From Candidatus Uhrbacteria bacterium (lineage in GTDB: Bacteria; Patescibacteriota; Patescibacteriia; JACQRZ01): a stretch of DNA of 38,417 nucleotides. This document shows positions 20,071 through 28,177 of the stretch, in pieces. The first letter of the stretch is position 1. Every line of letters starts with the position of its first letter. The DNA lies in NCBI GenBank assembly GCA_016206155.1, contig JACQSC010000005.1, forward strand, positions 1 to 38,417, read 5' to 3'. The notes below the pieces were generated by a model. That model made no database searches and was not told the origin of the DNA. It saw nothing but the letters and a program-made list of their open reading frames with translations. Both the position numbers and the translations under genes were made by a program.

Positions 20071-20892
20071 ATGGAACACGAATCACACGAACACGGGCAA
20101 CATGATCATGCGCCACATCACGCAAAGAATGAGCAGGGCGGCATAACATTTACTTTGAGTGCGCGCACCTTGTTTTTTGCCGGTCTTATTCTTGGTCTCT
20201 TGATAATGGCAATTCCGGCAACATTTTTTGCTACCCGCGCATCAACCGGATCTGCCGCTCCTTCAGCAGCCCCGTTCGTTGCCGGCGCACCTGACGGAGG
20301 CGGAGCCGCTCCCGCTCCAACCGCGCCCCCTGGTCCGGTGAAACCAGTATCAAAAGAAGATCATGTTCGCGGTGATGCGAACGCGAAGATAACCCTTATT
20401 GAATACTCCGACCTTGAATGTCCATTCTGCCAGCGGTTTCATCCGACCGCAAAGAAAGCACTCGATGAGTACAAGGGTAAGGTGAACTGGGTCTATCGCC
20501 ACTTCCCGTTGAGCTTTCACGCAAACGCCCAGAAGGAAGCCGAGGCATCAGAATGTGCCGCAGCCGTTGGTGGAAATGACGCATACTGGAAATATATTGA
20601 CACTATTTTCGAGCGCACCACTGCAAACGGTACCGGCTTTGCGCTTGACAAGCTCGTTCCGCTCGCAAAAGAGCTCGGTATCGATGAGGGAAAGTTTAGA
20701 GAATGCCTGGATGGCGGTAAAATGGCAGAGCGCGTTGGAAAGGATTTCTCCGAAGGCCAGTCAGCTGGCGTTGATGGCACGCCAGGAAATATTCTCCTTA
20801 CAAAGAGCGGCAAATCCGTTATTGTTCCCGGAGCCGTTCCCTACGAGACGCTCAAGAGCCAAATTGATCAGCTCCTGGCGCAAGAGAAGTAG
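20071..20892 (+). CDS. DsbA/thioredoxin-fold oxidoreductase with N-terminal TM
   Basis: ITLIEYSDLECPFCQRFHPTAKKALDEYKGKVNWVYRHFPL (CPFC). Confidence 0.88.
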   Translation: MEHESHEHGQHDHAPHHAKNEQGGITFTLSARTLFFAGLILGLLIMAIPATFFATRASTGSAAPSAAPFVAGAPDGGGAAPAPTAPPGPVKPVSKEDHVRGDANAKITLIEYSDLECPFCQRFHPTAKKALDEYKGKVNWVYRHFPLSFHANAQKEAEASECAAAVGGNDAYWKYIDTIFERTTANGTGFALDKLVPLAKELGIDEGKFRECLDGGKMAERVGKDFSEGQSAGVDGTPGNILLTKSGKSVIVPGAVPYETLKSQIDQLLAQEK

Positions 20893-20919
20893 CTCGAATC
20901 GGTAAACATGATACAATAA

Positions 20920-20947
20920 AAGGCGGTGTTATGCCGCCTTTTGTTTT
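20920..20947 (+). terminator. Intrinsic terminator
   Basis: AAAGGCGGTGTTATGCCGCCTTTTGTTTT. Confidence 0.8.
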
Positions 20948-20986
20948 GTCTTTAACTTCCGCGCTTTTCATCTCATCCATACCATT

Positions 20987-21016
20987 GTCATCCCGGCGGA
21001 GGCCGGGATCCAGTCT
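20987..21016 (+). repeat. REP-like palindrome (copy 2)
   Basis: GTCATCCCGGCGGAGGCCGGGATCCAGTCT. Confidence 0.75.
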
Positions 21017-21020
21017 AAAT

Positions 21021-21638
21021 ATGCGCTTCCTCCTTATTATCATAACCCTTTTTGCTGCCGCAGTCTTTGGCACCTATGCCAGTATTCAATATACCTATTC
21101 CAAGCGTATTGTGTCATTTGATGGGGTGCCTGACCCCGTCCCGGATGTTGCTCTCGTACTGGGTGCAAGCATTAAGAGCCGAAAGCCAAATAGCGTTCTT
21201 CAAGAGCGCCTGGACATCGCCGCACAGCTCTACGAAGCGGGGAAGATTAAAAAACTCCTTCTGTCTGGCGATAACAGGACAGTAGACCACAACGAACCGC
21301 AAGCGATGAAAGAGTATCTGATGGAGAAGGGGATACCCGAGCAAGATATGGTACTTGATCATGCGGGCCGTCGCACCTATGACAGCTGTTACCGCGCGAA
21401 GGAGATTTTTCAAATTGAATCCGCGCTCATCGTAACGCAAGGATTCCATCTCCCGCGTGCGCTCTATCTCTGCAATCGGCTTGGCATTGAAGCGCTCGGC
21501 GTCGCCGCGGATACGCAGTATCCCATGCGATGGCTCCAATCATATATTCGCGAGATTCCGGCAACAATCAGAGGCTGGATCGATATCACGCTTCTAAAGC
21601 CAACCCCGGTCCTTGGAAATCCGGAAAAAGTGTTCTAG
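21021..21638 (+). CDS. SanA/YdcF-like DUF218 family protein
   Basis: VALVLGASIKSRKPNSVLQERLDIAAQLYEAGKIKKLLLSGDN...TYDSCYRAKEIF. Confidence 0.82.
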   Translation: MRFLLIIITLFAAAVFGTYASIQYTYSKRIVSFDGVPDPVPDVALVLGASIKSRKPNSVLQERLDIAAQLYEAGKIKKLLLSGDNRTVDHNEPQAMKEYLMEKGIPEQDMVLDHAGRRTYDSCYRAKEIFQIESALIVTQGFHLPRALYLCNRLGIEALGVAADTQYPMRWLQSYIREIPATIRGWIDITLLKPTPVLGNPEKVF

Positions 21639-21683
21639 CCTCCAGTTGTTTGTGGTATAATAGGAGGAGCGGCAGAATGCTTT

Positions 21684-21806
21684 ATGAATACAAATAAAAA
21701 AAGGGTCATTTTTCCTAAAGGGGAGCAGCACCAGTTCCTTGAAAAAGCGCAGGCGCTACTACGCTATTCGAGAACCGAGATATCAAAAATACGGAAGTAT
21801 TGGTGA
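21684..21806 (+). pseudogene. Short ORF resembling the N-terminal HTH part of the LAGLIDADG protein, out of frame with 21739-22503
   Basis: MNTNKKRVIFPKGEQHQFLEKAQALLRYSRTEISKIRKYW*; overlaps next ORF in another frame. Confidence 0.4.
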
Positions 21807-22503
21807 CGAAGAATATCGAAAGAAGAAATGGTTTGAGTGGTGGGATAAGAAGGGAAGATTTCAATTATCTCAAAATCAGCCCCGACCCATGCAGTGTCCG
21901 CCTCGCTCCGAAGAACTCGCAGAATTTGTTGGTATTATGCTTGGAGACGGCGGAATGACGTCATTTCAAATTTCTATCACTCTTGGCTATAAAAGCGATC
22001 GGGAATATAGTGTATTTGTTTCGGCGTTACTCAAAAGGCTTTTCCTTGTTGCACCTTCAATATATGAAGGTGATCAATCAATTATTGATATAAGGATATC
22101 TCGAAAGGTACTCGTGAATTTTTGTGTTTCTCTTGGTCTTTGTATTGGCAATAAGATTCGAAACAAGGTAGATATTCCGCACTGGATTAAACAAAATAAA
22201 ATCTTTTTAACGGCGTGCGTGAGGGGTATGATGGATACGGATGGATGTATTTTCCAAGAGTGCCATGCCATTGGTGAAAAAAAGTATTGCTATCCCAGAA
22301 TAGCTTTGGTAAGCTACTCAAATACCTTGCGGCTATCAGTTTTTGAAGGGCTGAAAAAGTTGGGTTTTAGTCCAAAAGAACGCAATGGTAGGAGTATCAA
22401 CCTCGAGAATAAAGGAGAGATACAAAAGTATTTTTCTTTGGTTGGTACGCATAATCCAAAGCATCAAAAGCGTTTTGAGGAATTCATCTGGAGAGGTGCG
22501 TGA
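21739..22503 (+). CDS. LAGLIDADG-type homing endonuclease-like protein (start uncertain)
   Basis: LAEFVGIMLGDGGM and ACVRGMMDTDGCIF motifs. Confidence 0.7.
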   Translation: MKKRRRYYAIREPRYQKYGSIGDEEYRKKKWFEWWDKKGRFQLSQNQPRPMQCPPRSEELAEFVGIMLGDGGMTSFQISITLGYKSDREYSVFVSALLKRLFLVAPSIYEGDQSIIDIRISRKVLVNFCVSLGLCIGNKIRNKVDIPHWIKQNKIFLTACVRGMMDTDGCIFQECHAIGEKKYCYPRIALVSYSNTLRLSVFEGLKKLGFSPKERNGRSINLENKGEIQKYFSLVGTHNPKHQKRFEEFIWRGA

Positions 22504-22576
22504 GCGGTTGAAACGACCACTCTTGAAAAGTGGCAGACCTGCAAGGGTCTCGAGGGTTCGAATCCCTCCCTCTCCG
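22490..22576 (+). tRNA. tRNA-Ser (anticodon TGA)
   Basis: GGAGAGG...CCACT CTTGAAA AGTGG...variable arm...GAGGGTTCGAATCCCTC CCTCTCC G. Confidence 0.93.
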
Positions 22577-22654
22577 AATTATTTATTACCACTATTCTAT
22601 GACGCAATCAACAATACACATCATCATAACCGGCGGCACTATTGATGCGGTTTG
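22574..22654 (+). repeat. 81-bp direct repeat copy 1
   Basis: Matches 26668-26748 apart from two substitutions. Confidence 0.9.
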
Positions 22655-22721
22655 TGGGGAATCGGTGTCAGGAATAGTTTTTGAGAATTCGATCCAATGT
22701 TCATTGCAAAACTATTCCTGA
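22599..22721 (+). pseudogene. Truncated 5' fragment of the asparaginase-like gene
   Basis: MTQSTIHIIITGGTIDAV, same N-terminus as the gene at 26693, then diverges into an IR element. Confidence 0.8.
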
Positions 22722-22725
22722 CACC
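22664..22725. repeat. Inverted-repeat (REP/RAYT-like) element
   Basis: GGTGTCAGGAATAGTTTT...AAAACTATTCCTGACACC, 18-bp perfect arms. Confidence 0.8.
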
Positions 22726-22859
22726 ATTTCGCACCATTTCGCCGGGGGAAACGGGGGGTCAGGAGCAGTTTTTCCAGTTTTTTCTTTTTCTTTCAAGGAA
22801 TTGACAGTTTAACAAAAAGAAGAAGCATATAAAAATCCTTTATTTGAAAGAAAAAGAAC

Positions 22860-22887
22860 TTGACAGGTTTTGCTTATTCAGTATAAT
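22860..22887 (+). promoter_or_regulatory. Sigma70-type promoter for the AAA ATPase gene
   Basis: TTGACA, 16 nt, TATAAT. Confidence 0.75.
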
Positions 22888-22919
22888 GAATAAGTAGGTA
22901 TACTTACTTATTCAATACA

Positions 22920-24359
22920 ATGATAAAGCCAAATACGGTAGCAGTTAATTATATCCAACAGCAAATGAGCAGAGGAAAAGCTCGTTTACTTCCGTATGTC
23001 TTTAAAGCGCCTTCTTTTGCCTACCCCAAAAGGCACCTTGTGTTCAGAATAGAAAAATACGTTAAAGATTTTTTGAAAGGTGAAAGGGACGTGCGCTGGG
23101 TTGTTATCCCTGGGTTGCGCGGTGTTGGCAAAACAACGGTTATGGCGCAAGTATTTGTTGGAGCGATAGAAACAAAGACATCGGCAACCGCACACTTTTT
23201 GTATCTTTCAGCTGATGATTTACTACCTCGTGGGTTGACCCTTACAGACGCACTCGATGCGTATGAATATATTCTCGGCACTCCGTTTGAAAAACTTGAT
23301 CAGCCAACGTTCATTTTTATTGACGAAGTGCAACAGAGCGCGGACTGGGCGCGCGTATTAAAATCGCTTTATGACCGCGCGCGGAACATCTTTATCGCAA
23401 GCACCGGATCATCGGCCGTTTCGCTCCAGTCCAATCCTGATGTTGCGCGTCGCGCGAAATTTGAAAAACTTTTCCCGTTAAGCTTCGGAGAATACGAGAT
23501 GATAAAGAATAACGTTTTCCCGCAGGCAGGCCTTAAGGATCAGATAAAGACGGCAGTGTATGGGGCACATACGGCGGACGAAGCATTTCAGAATCTTAAA
23601 AATCTTGAATCAAGCGTTGCACAACAATGGTCATGCTTTGAGCGCGCGGACATTGATGACTATCTTATGAACGGCACCTTGCCGTTCACTTTGAAGGACA
23701 TTGCCCCATCGGCGTATGATAGTTTGAACATCCTCATTGACCGCATCATTGATAAAGATATAAAAGATCTCGGACAATTCGATGCGCAAACCTTGAGTGC
23801 CGCAAAAAGATTGCTCTTTATCATGGCGGACAGCAATGAGCTGAATATCAATAAAACAAAAGATATTATTCAATTGAGCTACAACACAACACTCGCGGTT
23901 CTTGACGCATTTGAAAAGGCGGAACTCGTCACTCGTATTCCGGCAAAAGGATCGAGCGCCGCAAAAACAAAAAATCCCGCAAAATATTTTTTTATGAGTC
24001 CTGCTATTCGTGCGGCGCTTCTCGGAGTAAGCGGCATTCCGGAAACATTTTTAATGCGTAGAGGGAAGTTTTTTGAAGACATCGCCGTTCTGCATTTCTA
24101 TCGCGAATTCCTTTCAACGGGCATCGGCGCTTTGTCATTTGACGCCGCACAGGGCGGCGCGGATTTCATTTTTCAGATAGCGGATAAAAAGCAAATTGTG
24201 TGTGAAGTTGGGGTCGGGCGCAAAGGATACGACCAGGCAAAAAAAAGCATGGAGCGTTTTCGTGCGGATTTCGGACTGGTGATTTGCGATACGGACGTAA
24301 TGATTTCAAGGGAAGATAACGTAGTGAAGGTTCCCCTTGATTTTTTTCTATTGATGTAG
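22920..24359 (+). CDS. AAA_14-type ATPase (DUF4143-like)
   Basis: VIPGLRGVGKTTVMAQ Walker A; FIFIDEVQQSADWARVLKSLYDR; FEKLFPLSFGEYE. Confidence 0.85.
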   Translation: MIKPNTVAVNYIQQQMSRGKARLLPYVFKAPSFAYPKRHLVFRIEKYVKDFLKGERDVRWVVIPGLRGVGKTTVMAQVFVGAIETKTSATAHFLYLSADDLLPRGLTLTDALDAYEYILGTPFEKLDQPTFIFIDEVQQSADWARVLKSLYDRARNIFIASTGSSAVSLQSNPDVARRAKFEKLFPLSFGEYEMIKNNVFPQAGLKDQIKTAVYGAHTADEAFQNLKNLESSVAQQWSCFERADIDDYLMNGTLPFTLKDIAPSAYDSLNILIDRIIDKDIKDLGQFDAQTLSAAKRLLFIMADSNELNINKTKDIIQLSYNTTLAVLDAFEKAELVTRIPAKGSSAAKTKNPAKYFFMSPAIRAALLGVSGIPETFLMRRGKFFEDIAVLHFYREFLSTGIGALSFDAAQGGADFIFQIADKKQIVCEVGVGRKGYDQAKKSMERFRADFGLVICDTDVMISREDNVVKVPLDFFLLM

Positions 24360-24369
24360 AGAAAATTTT

Positions 24370-24537
24370 ATGAACGCGCTCAATCGGGTGAAAACAGTAT
24401 ATTCCTTTTGGGGGCGATGGCCCTTGTTGTATGGCGCGCAAGATTATATTACGTTCATGGGCAGGCCGGGGCGTATCAGGAGAAGGGCTGTCGAAAAGCT
24501 TCACATGGTAATGGGGTCAGGAGCCATTATTTTTTAA
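24370..24537 (+). pseudogene. N-terminal fragment, possibly a SAM methyltransferase, truncated by an IR element
   Basis: MNALNRVKTVYSFWGRWPLLYGAQDYITFMGRPGRIRRRAVEKLH then reads into the IR element. Confidence 0.4.
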
Positions 24538-24678
24538 GTTATGATATGCTATAATCATGCCGCGAACTATACGATCTGATATTGCCGACATGAGCTATTA
24601 AGCGTTTTAAGTTAGAATCACCTTTCGGTCTGTCGGGGAGGCCGTGGGATAAAAATAATGGCTCCTGACCCCATTACC
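24507..24678. mobile_element. 172-bp MITE-like element, probably an internally deleted RAYT (REP-associated Y1 transposase) element, copy 1
   Basis: 28-bp perfect TIR GGTAATGGGGTCAGGAGCCATTATTTTT; second copy at 27325. Confidence 0.8.
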
Positions 24679-24682
24679 ACAC

Positions 24683-24940
24683 TATGGTTTTTCAGAGGAG
24701 TACATTAAGGAACAAAAGACTGGCACGCTTGTCGAATACGCAAAAGAGCTTGGCGCATGTCTGGACGATGTGCTTGAACCGCTGTGGCAGGATTCATCGC
24801 GACGAGAGGATTTACTGAAGGACATCAAGCGACAAATCCAGCAGATGATTTTGCGTGACTATAAAGATCGGTTGGCAGTGAAGGATTTTTCAAAATATCT
24901 CAATCGTCTCGTTGATATTATTCTGAAAAAATGGATGTGA
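24683..24940 (+). pseudogene. C-terminal fragment, probably type I restriction HsdR subunit
   Basis: YGFSEEYIKEQKTGTLVEYAKELGACLDDVLEPLWQDSSRREDLLKDIKRQIQQMILRDY...; upstream part missing; next to YgjP. Confidence 0.5.
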
Positions 24941-24941
24941 T

Positions 24942-25496
24942 ATGAAAAAAGTGATCCGTACCCATGAGCGGATAATTCTCTATACGCTTCGGAAAAGCAA
25001 GCGCGCAAAACATGTGCGAATTTCCGTGAATTGCGATGGCGCCGTGCTGGTAACCCAACCGATGCGCGTTCCGTTTGATCGAATCGAAGGGATCGTCGCA
25101 AAGAAGCTCGGATGGATTATCGGTAAAATTGATTTTTTCAAGCAGTTTGTTTCGTCTCGAAAAAGATCGCTTGCGGAATATCAAAAATGCAAAAAAGACG
25201 CGCTCGATCTCGTGCAATCACGCATTGAGTATTTTAATAGTTTTTACGGATTCACTATTGGGCGAATAGCAATACGTAATCAACGTACGCGCTGGGGAAG
25301 CTGCTCGAAAAAAGGGAATTTGAATTTCAATTATCGTATTACCCAGCTTACACCAGGGCTTATTGACTATATTGTTGTCCATGAGTTGTGTCATTTGGCA
25401 GAGTTGAATCACTCGAAAAAGTTTTGGCGGCTTGTTGAACGAACAATGCCGAAGCACAACGAGTTGCGGCAATTACTGAAGCAGAATAGTTTGTAA
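24942..25496 (+). CDS. YgjP-like metal-dependent hydrolase (DUF45/SprT-like)
   Basis: RWGSCSKKGNLNFNYRITQLTPGLIDYIVVHELCHLAELNHSKKFW. Confidence 0.9.
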   Translation: MKKVIRTHERIILYTLRKSKRAKHVRISVNCDGAVLVTQPMRVPFDRIEGIVAKKLGWIIGKIDFFKQFVSSRKRSLAEYQKCKKDALDLVQSRIEYFNSFYGFTIGRIAIRNQRTRWGSCSKKGNLNFNYRITQLTPGLIDYIVVHELCHLAELNHSKKFWRLVERTMPKHNELRQLLKQNSL

Positions 25497-25566
25497 TGGC
25501 TTGATAGTTTTTCACTGCGAAGAAATTATTGGAGTATAATGAAAGCAAGAGAGGAATGCGAATAGT

Positions 25567-25878
25567 ATGATTGAGGTGAGCATATTTTTGTTTGGATTGT
25601 TGATCGGCGCACTAGTCGTTTATTTTGTGATGTCCCGTAAGACGACAACCGGAATCGCCGCGCACGCGAAGAACCAGCAAAATGAGAAGCAATCACGGAA
25701 AGACAAAATTCTTGAGATATTGCGAGAGCGCAACAGCCTAACTAACGATGATATTGAAAAAGTTCTTGGCGTGTCAGACGCATCCGCGACGAATTACCTT
25801 CAAGAGCTAGAACGTGAAGGAAAGATCGAACAGGTGGGCGAGCGTGGGCGGTTCGTATCGTATCGGCCTAAGAAATAA
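25567..25878 (+). CDS. Membrane-anchored winged-helix DNA-binding protein
   Basis: N-terminal TM then RKDKILEILRERNSLTNDDIEKVLGVSDASATNYLQELEREGKIEQVG. Confidence 0.65.
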   Translation: MIEVSIFLFGLLIGALVVYFVMSRKTTTGIAAHAKNQQNEKQSRKDKILEILRERNSLTNDDIEKVLGVSDASATNYLQELEREGKIEQVGERGRFVSYRPKK

Positions 25879-25900
25879 ACTCAGCCATAACTTGCACTTT

Positions 25901-26179
25901 ATGGATCAGTCACTTTTATACCCAGTCATTTTCGGCGCACTTGGCGGATTCGTTCGCGCGCTTGTTGGCATCGCGAAGTATTTTGAGAAGAATAAACGTG
26001 AGCAGAAACTACGGCTTCCATATGTTCTCTATTCCATTTTCGTTGCCGCTCTTGTCGGTGGCATCGCTGGCATTTTCGCGAATGGCGACTGGAAACTCGC
26101 TCTCATCGTAGGTTATGCAGGTTCCGATTTTCTCGAGGGACTCTACAAAATCAAGAAGGCCCAAGGGTTTGAAATATAA
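25901..26179 (+). CDS. Small hypothetical membrane protein
   Basis: MDQSLLYPVIFGALGGFVRALVGIAKYFEKNKREQKLRL...; two TM segments. Confidence 0.55.
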   Translation: MDQSLLYPVIFGALGGFVRALVGIAKYFEKNKREQKLRLPYVLYSIFVAALVGGIAGIFANGDWKLALIVGYAGSDFLEGLYKIKKAQGFEI

Positions 26180-26207
26180 AGAAAAGGGAGTAACATTACT
26201 TTATTCT

Positions 26208-26600
26208 CTTGCCCGCGCACGGGTGGGCGGGGAAAGGGCAAGATCAAACAATAAATTCCCCCAACGGCTAAACCGTCTTAGCCATTGAAATCAGCAATAG
26301 GCGAGAGACGGAAATGGCAAGAAAAAGGGGTGTGGGAAAAATGAATTGCCATTTCCGTCTCTCGCCTCCGTCTCGAAGGCACCCAAACGGAAGCGGCGGT
26401 TGGCGATCCTTTCGCCCCATTCATTAAGAGTGGGGAAGAAATGGTGGGGGCGAAAGGAGCGACAACAATAAAATTCCTAAAATTTTCCCATCCTATTGGG
26501 TTTCCGCCTGCGGCGGATTTGAATGGGGCGCGCGCAAAAGATTAAGAAAAAAATGAAGGGGAAAATTTTAGGGATTTTGTACTCCGCACCGCGGAGTCGC
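26208..26600. other. Non-coding region packed with inverted repeats
   Basis: Successive IRs at 26208-26242, 26262-26287, 26299-26367, 26404-26461, 26470-26577 and about 26581-26597. Confidence 0.6.
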
Positions 26601-26667
26601 CGCTGGGGAGTTAGGGTTCAAAATCGGGATTCTCCTCGAAAAAGCTTCGAACTTTGTTTGAGAAACA

Positions 26668-26748
26668 CCGAATTATTTATTACCCCTATTCTATGACGCA
26701 ATCAACGATACACATCATCATAACCGGCGGCACTATTGATGCGGTTTG
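26668..26748 (+). repeat. 81-bp direct repeat copy 2
   Basis: Matches 22574-22654. Confidence 0.9.
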
Positions 26749-27232
26749 GGATGGCAAAAAAGACACTGCCGTGATTGGCGAAGGACTTGCGACTGCATCC
26801 TCGCTTCCGGATTATTTTTCTCGCCTGATTCTGTATGCCGATGTTCAATTTACCGAGGTATACATGAAGGACAGCCGATCCCTGACGAGCACTGATATTG
26901 AACATATCGTGAAGGAGGTCGAGGACAGTTCCAGTACGCGCATTCTTATCACACACGGCACGTATACCATGCCTGATACCGCGAAGTATCTTAAAGCGCA
27001 TCTGAAGCGGCACGATCAGACGATTATTTTGACCGGTTCCATGGTGCCCCTGCGGGGATTTTCCGGCGAGTATTCCGATGCGGCGTTTAATCTTGGTTAT
27101 GCCATCGCGAAAGTAGAGGATCTCGGACCAGGCATCTATCTTGCGATGAACGGGCGCGTGTTTACGCCAGACGAGGTAGTAAAAAATTTAGCGGAAGGAA
27201 AATTTTATTCCGTCTTTGACCGCCACGCATAA
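26693..27232 (+). CDS. Asparaginase-like N-terminal-domain protein
   Basis: IIITGGTIDAVWDGKKD...LITHGTYTMPDTAKYL...IILTGSMVPLRGFSGEYSDAAFNLGYA. Confidence 0.82.
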   Translation: MTQSTIHIIITGGTIDAVWDGKKDTAVIGEGLATASSLPDYFSRLILYADVQFTEVYMKDSRSLTSTDIEHIVKEVEDSSSTRILITHGTYTMPDTAKYLKAHLKRHDQTIILTGSMVPLRGFSGEYSDAAFNLGYAIAKVEDLGPGIYLAMNGRVFTPDEVVKNLAEGKFYSVFDRHA

Positions 27233-27324
27233 TTTCCTCCATAGGGATTTCCTCATTCGCGACTGGCAAGCGAAAGTGAAAAAATAACTGTCCGCATGGT
27301 AATGGGGTCAGCATGGTAATGGGT

Positions 27325-27496
27325 GGTAATGGGGTCAGGAGCCATTATTTTTTAAGTTATGATATGCTATAATCATGCCGCGAACTATACGATCCGATAT
27401 TGCCGACATGAGCTATTAAGCGTTTTAAGTTAGAATCACCTTTCGGTCTGTCGGGGAGGCCGTGGGATAAAAATAATTGATCCTGACCCCATTACC
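27325..27496. mobile_element. MITE/RAYT-derived element copy 2
   Basis: Near-identical to 24507-24678; right TIR degenerate (AATTGATCC for AATGGCTCC). Confidence 0.8.
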
Positions 27497-27539
27497 ACCA
27501 AGTCGAAACCGCCAATGACTTTACCGCACTCAAACACAT

Positions 27540-28100
27540 ATGAAAAAAATACCGGATAATCAATTGCCCTCCCGCCAATCGCAAATAGTTATCTATAAAG
27601 ACCCACGCGGTAGTGTGAAGATTGATGTGCGTTTTGACGGCGATACGGTGTGGCTCACGCAGGACGCTCTTTCTGAACTGTTTGAAAAAGGTCGATCTAC
27701 TATTACGGAACATATTCAAAATATCTTTACCGAGGGCGAGCTTACCGCCGATTCAGTATGTCGGGAATTCCGACGTACTGGGACAGATGGAAAGGAATAT
27801 CTTGTAAAATATTACAATTTGGAGCTTATCATAGCTGTTGGGTATCGAGTAAAATCACCGCAAGGCATGGCTTTTCGTACGTGGGCGACGGCACGACTTT
27901 CAGAGTATATCGTGAAGGGCTTTGTGATAGACAGCGATAGGCTCAAAAACCCCGATGCCCCGTTTGATTATTTTGAAGAACTCGAGCGCACTATCGCGGA
28001 TATTCGTTCCAGCGAAAAAAGGTTTTATCGAAAAATTACGGATATCTATGCAACGAGTGTGGACTATGACCCGAAAAGCTATCGAGAGTGCACAAGTTAG
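27540..28100 (+). pseudogene. RhuM-family protein, C-terminally truncated
   Basis: IDVRFDGDTVWLTQDALSELFEKGRSTITEHIQNIF...ITDIYATSVDYDPK then abrupt end. Confidence 0.75.
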
Positions 28101-28177
28101 AAAAAATAAAAAGAAATAACTGTCCGAGGTCCGACCTTTGGCGAAGATTTGAAATTTTTGTTCAACATGTTAACGGT

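Noticed and set aside
21119-21145. GGGGTGCCTGACCCC in the SanA/YdcF-like gene as another in-frame palindrome insertion
   Set aside because: Shares GTGCCTGACCCC with the ruvX element, but no long arms or target duplication could be seen and the protein sequence looks normal.
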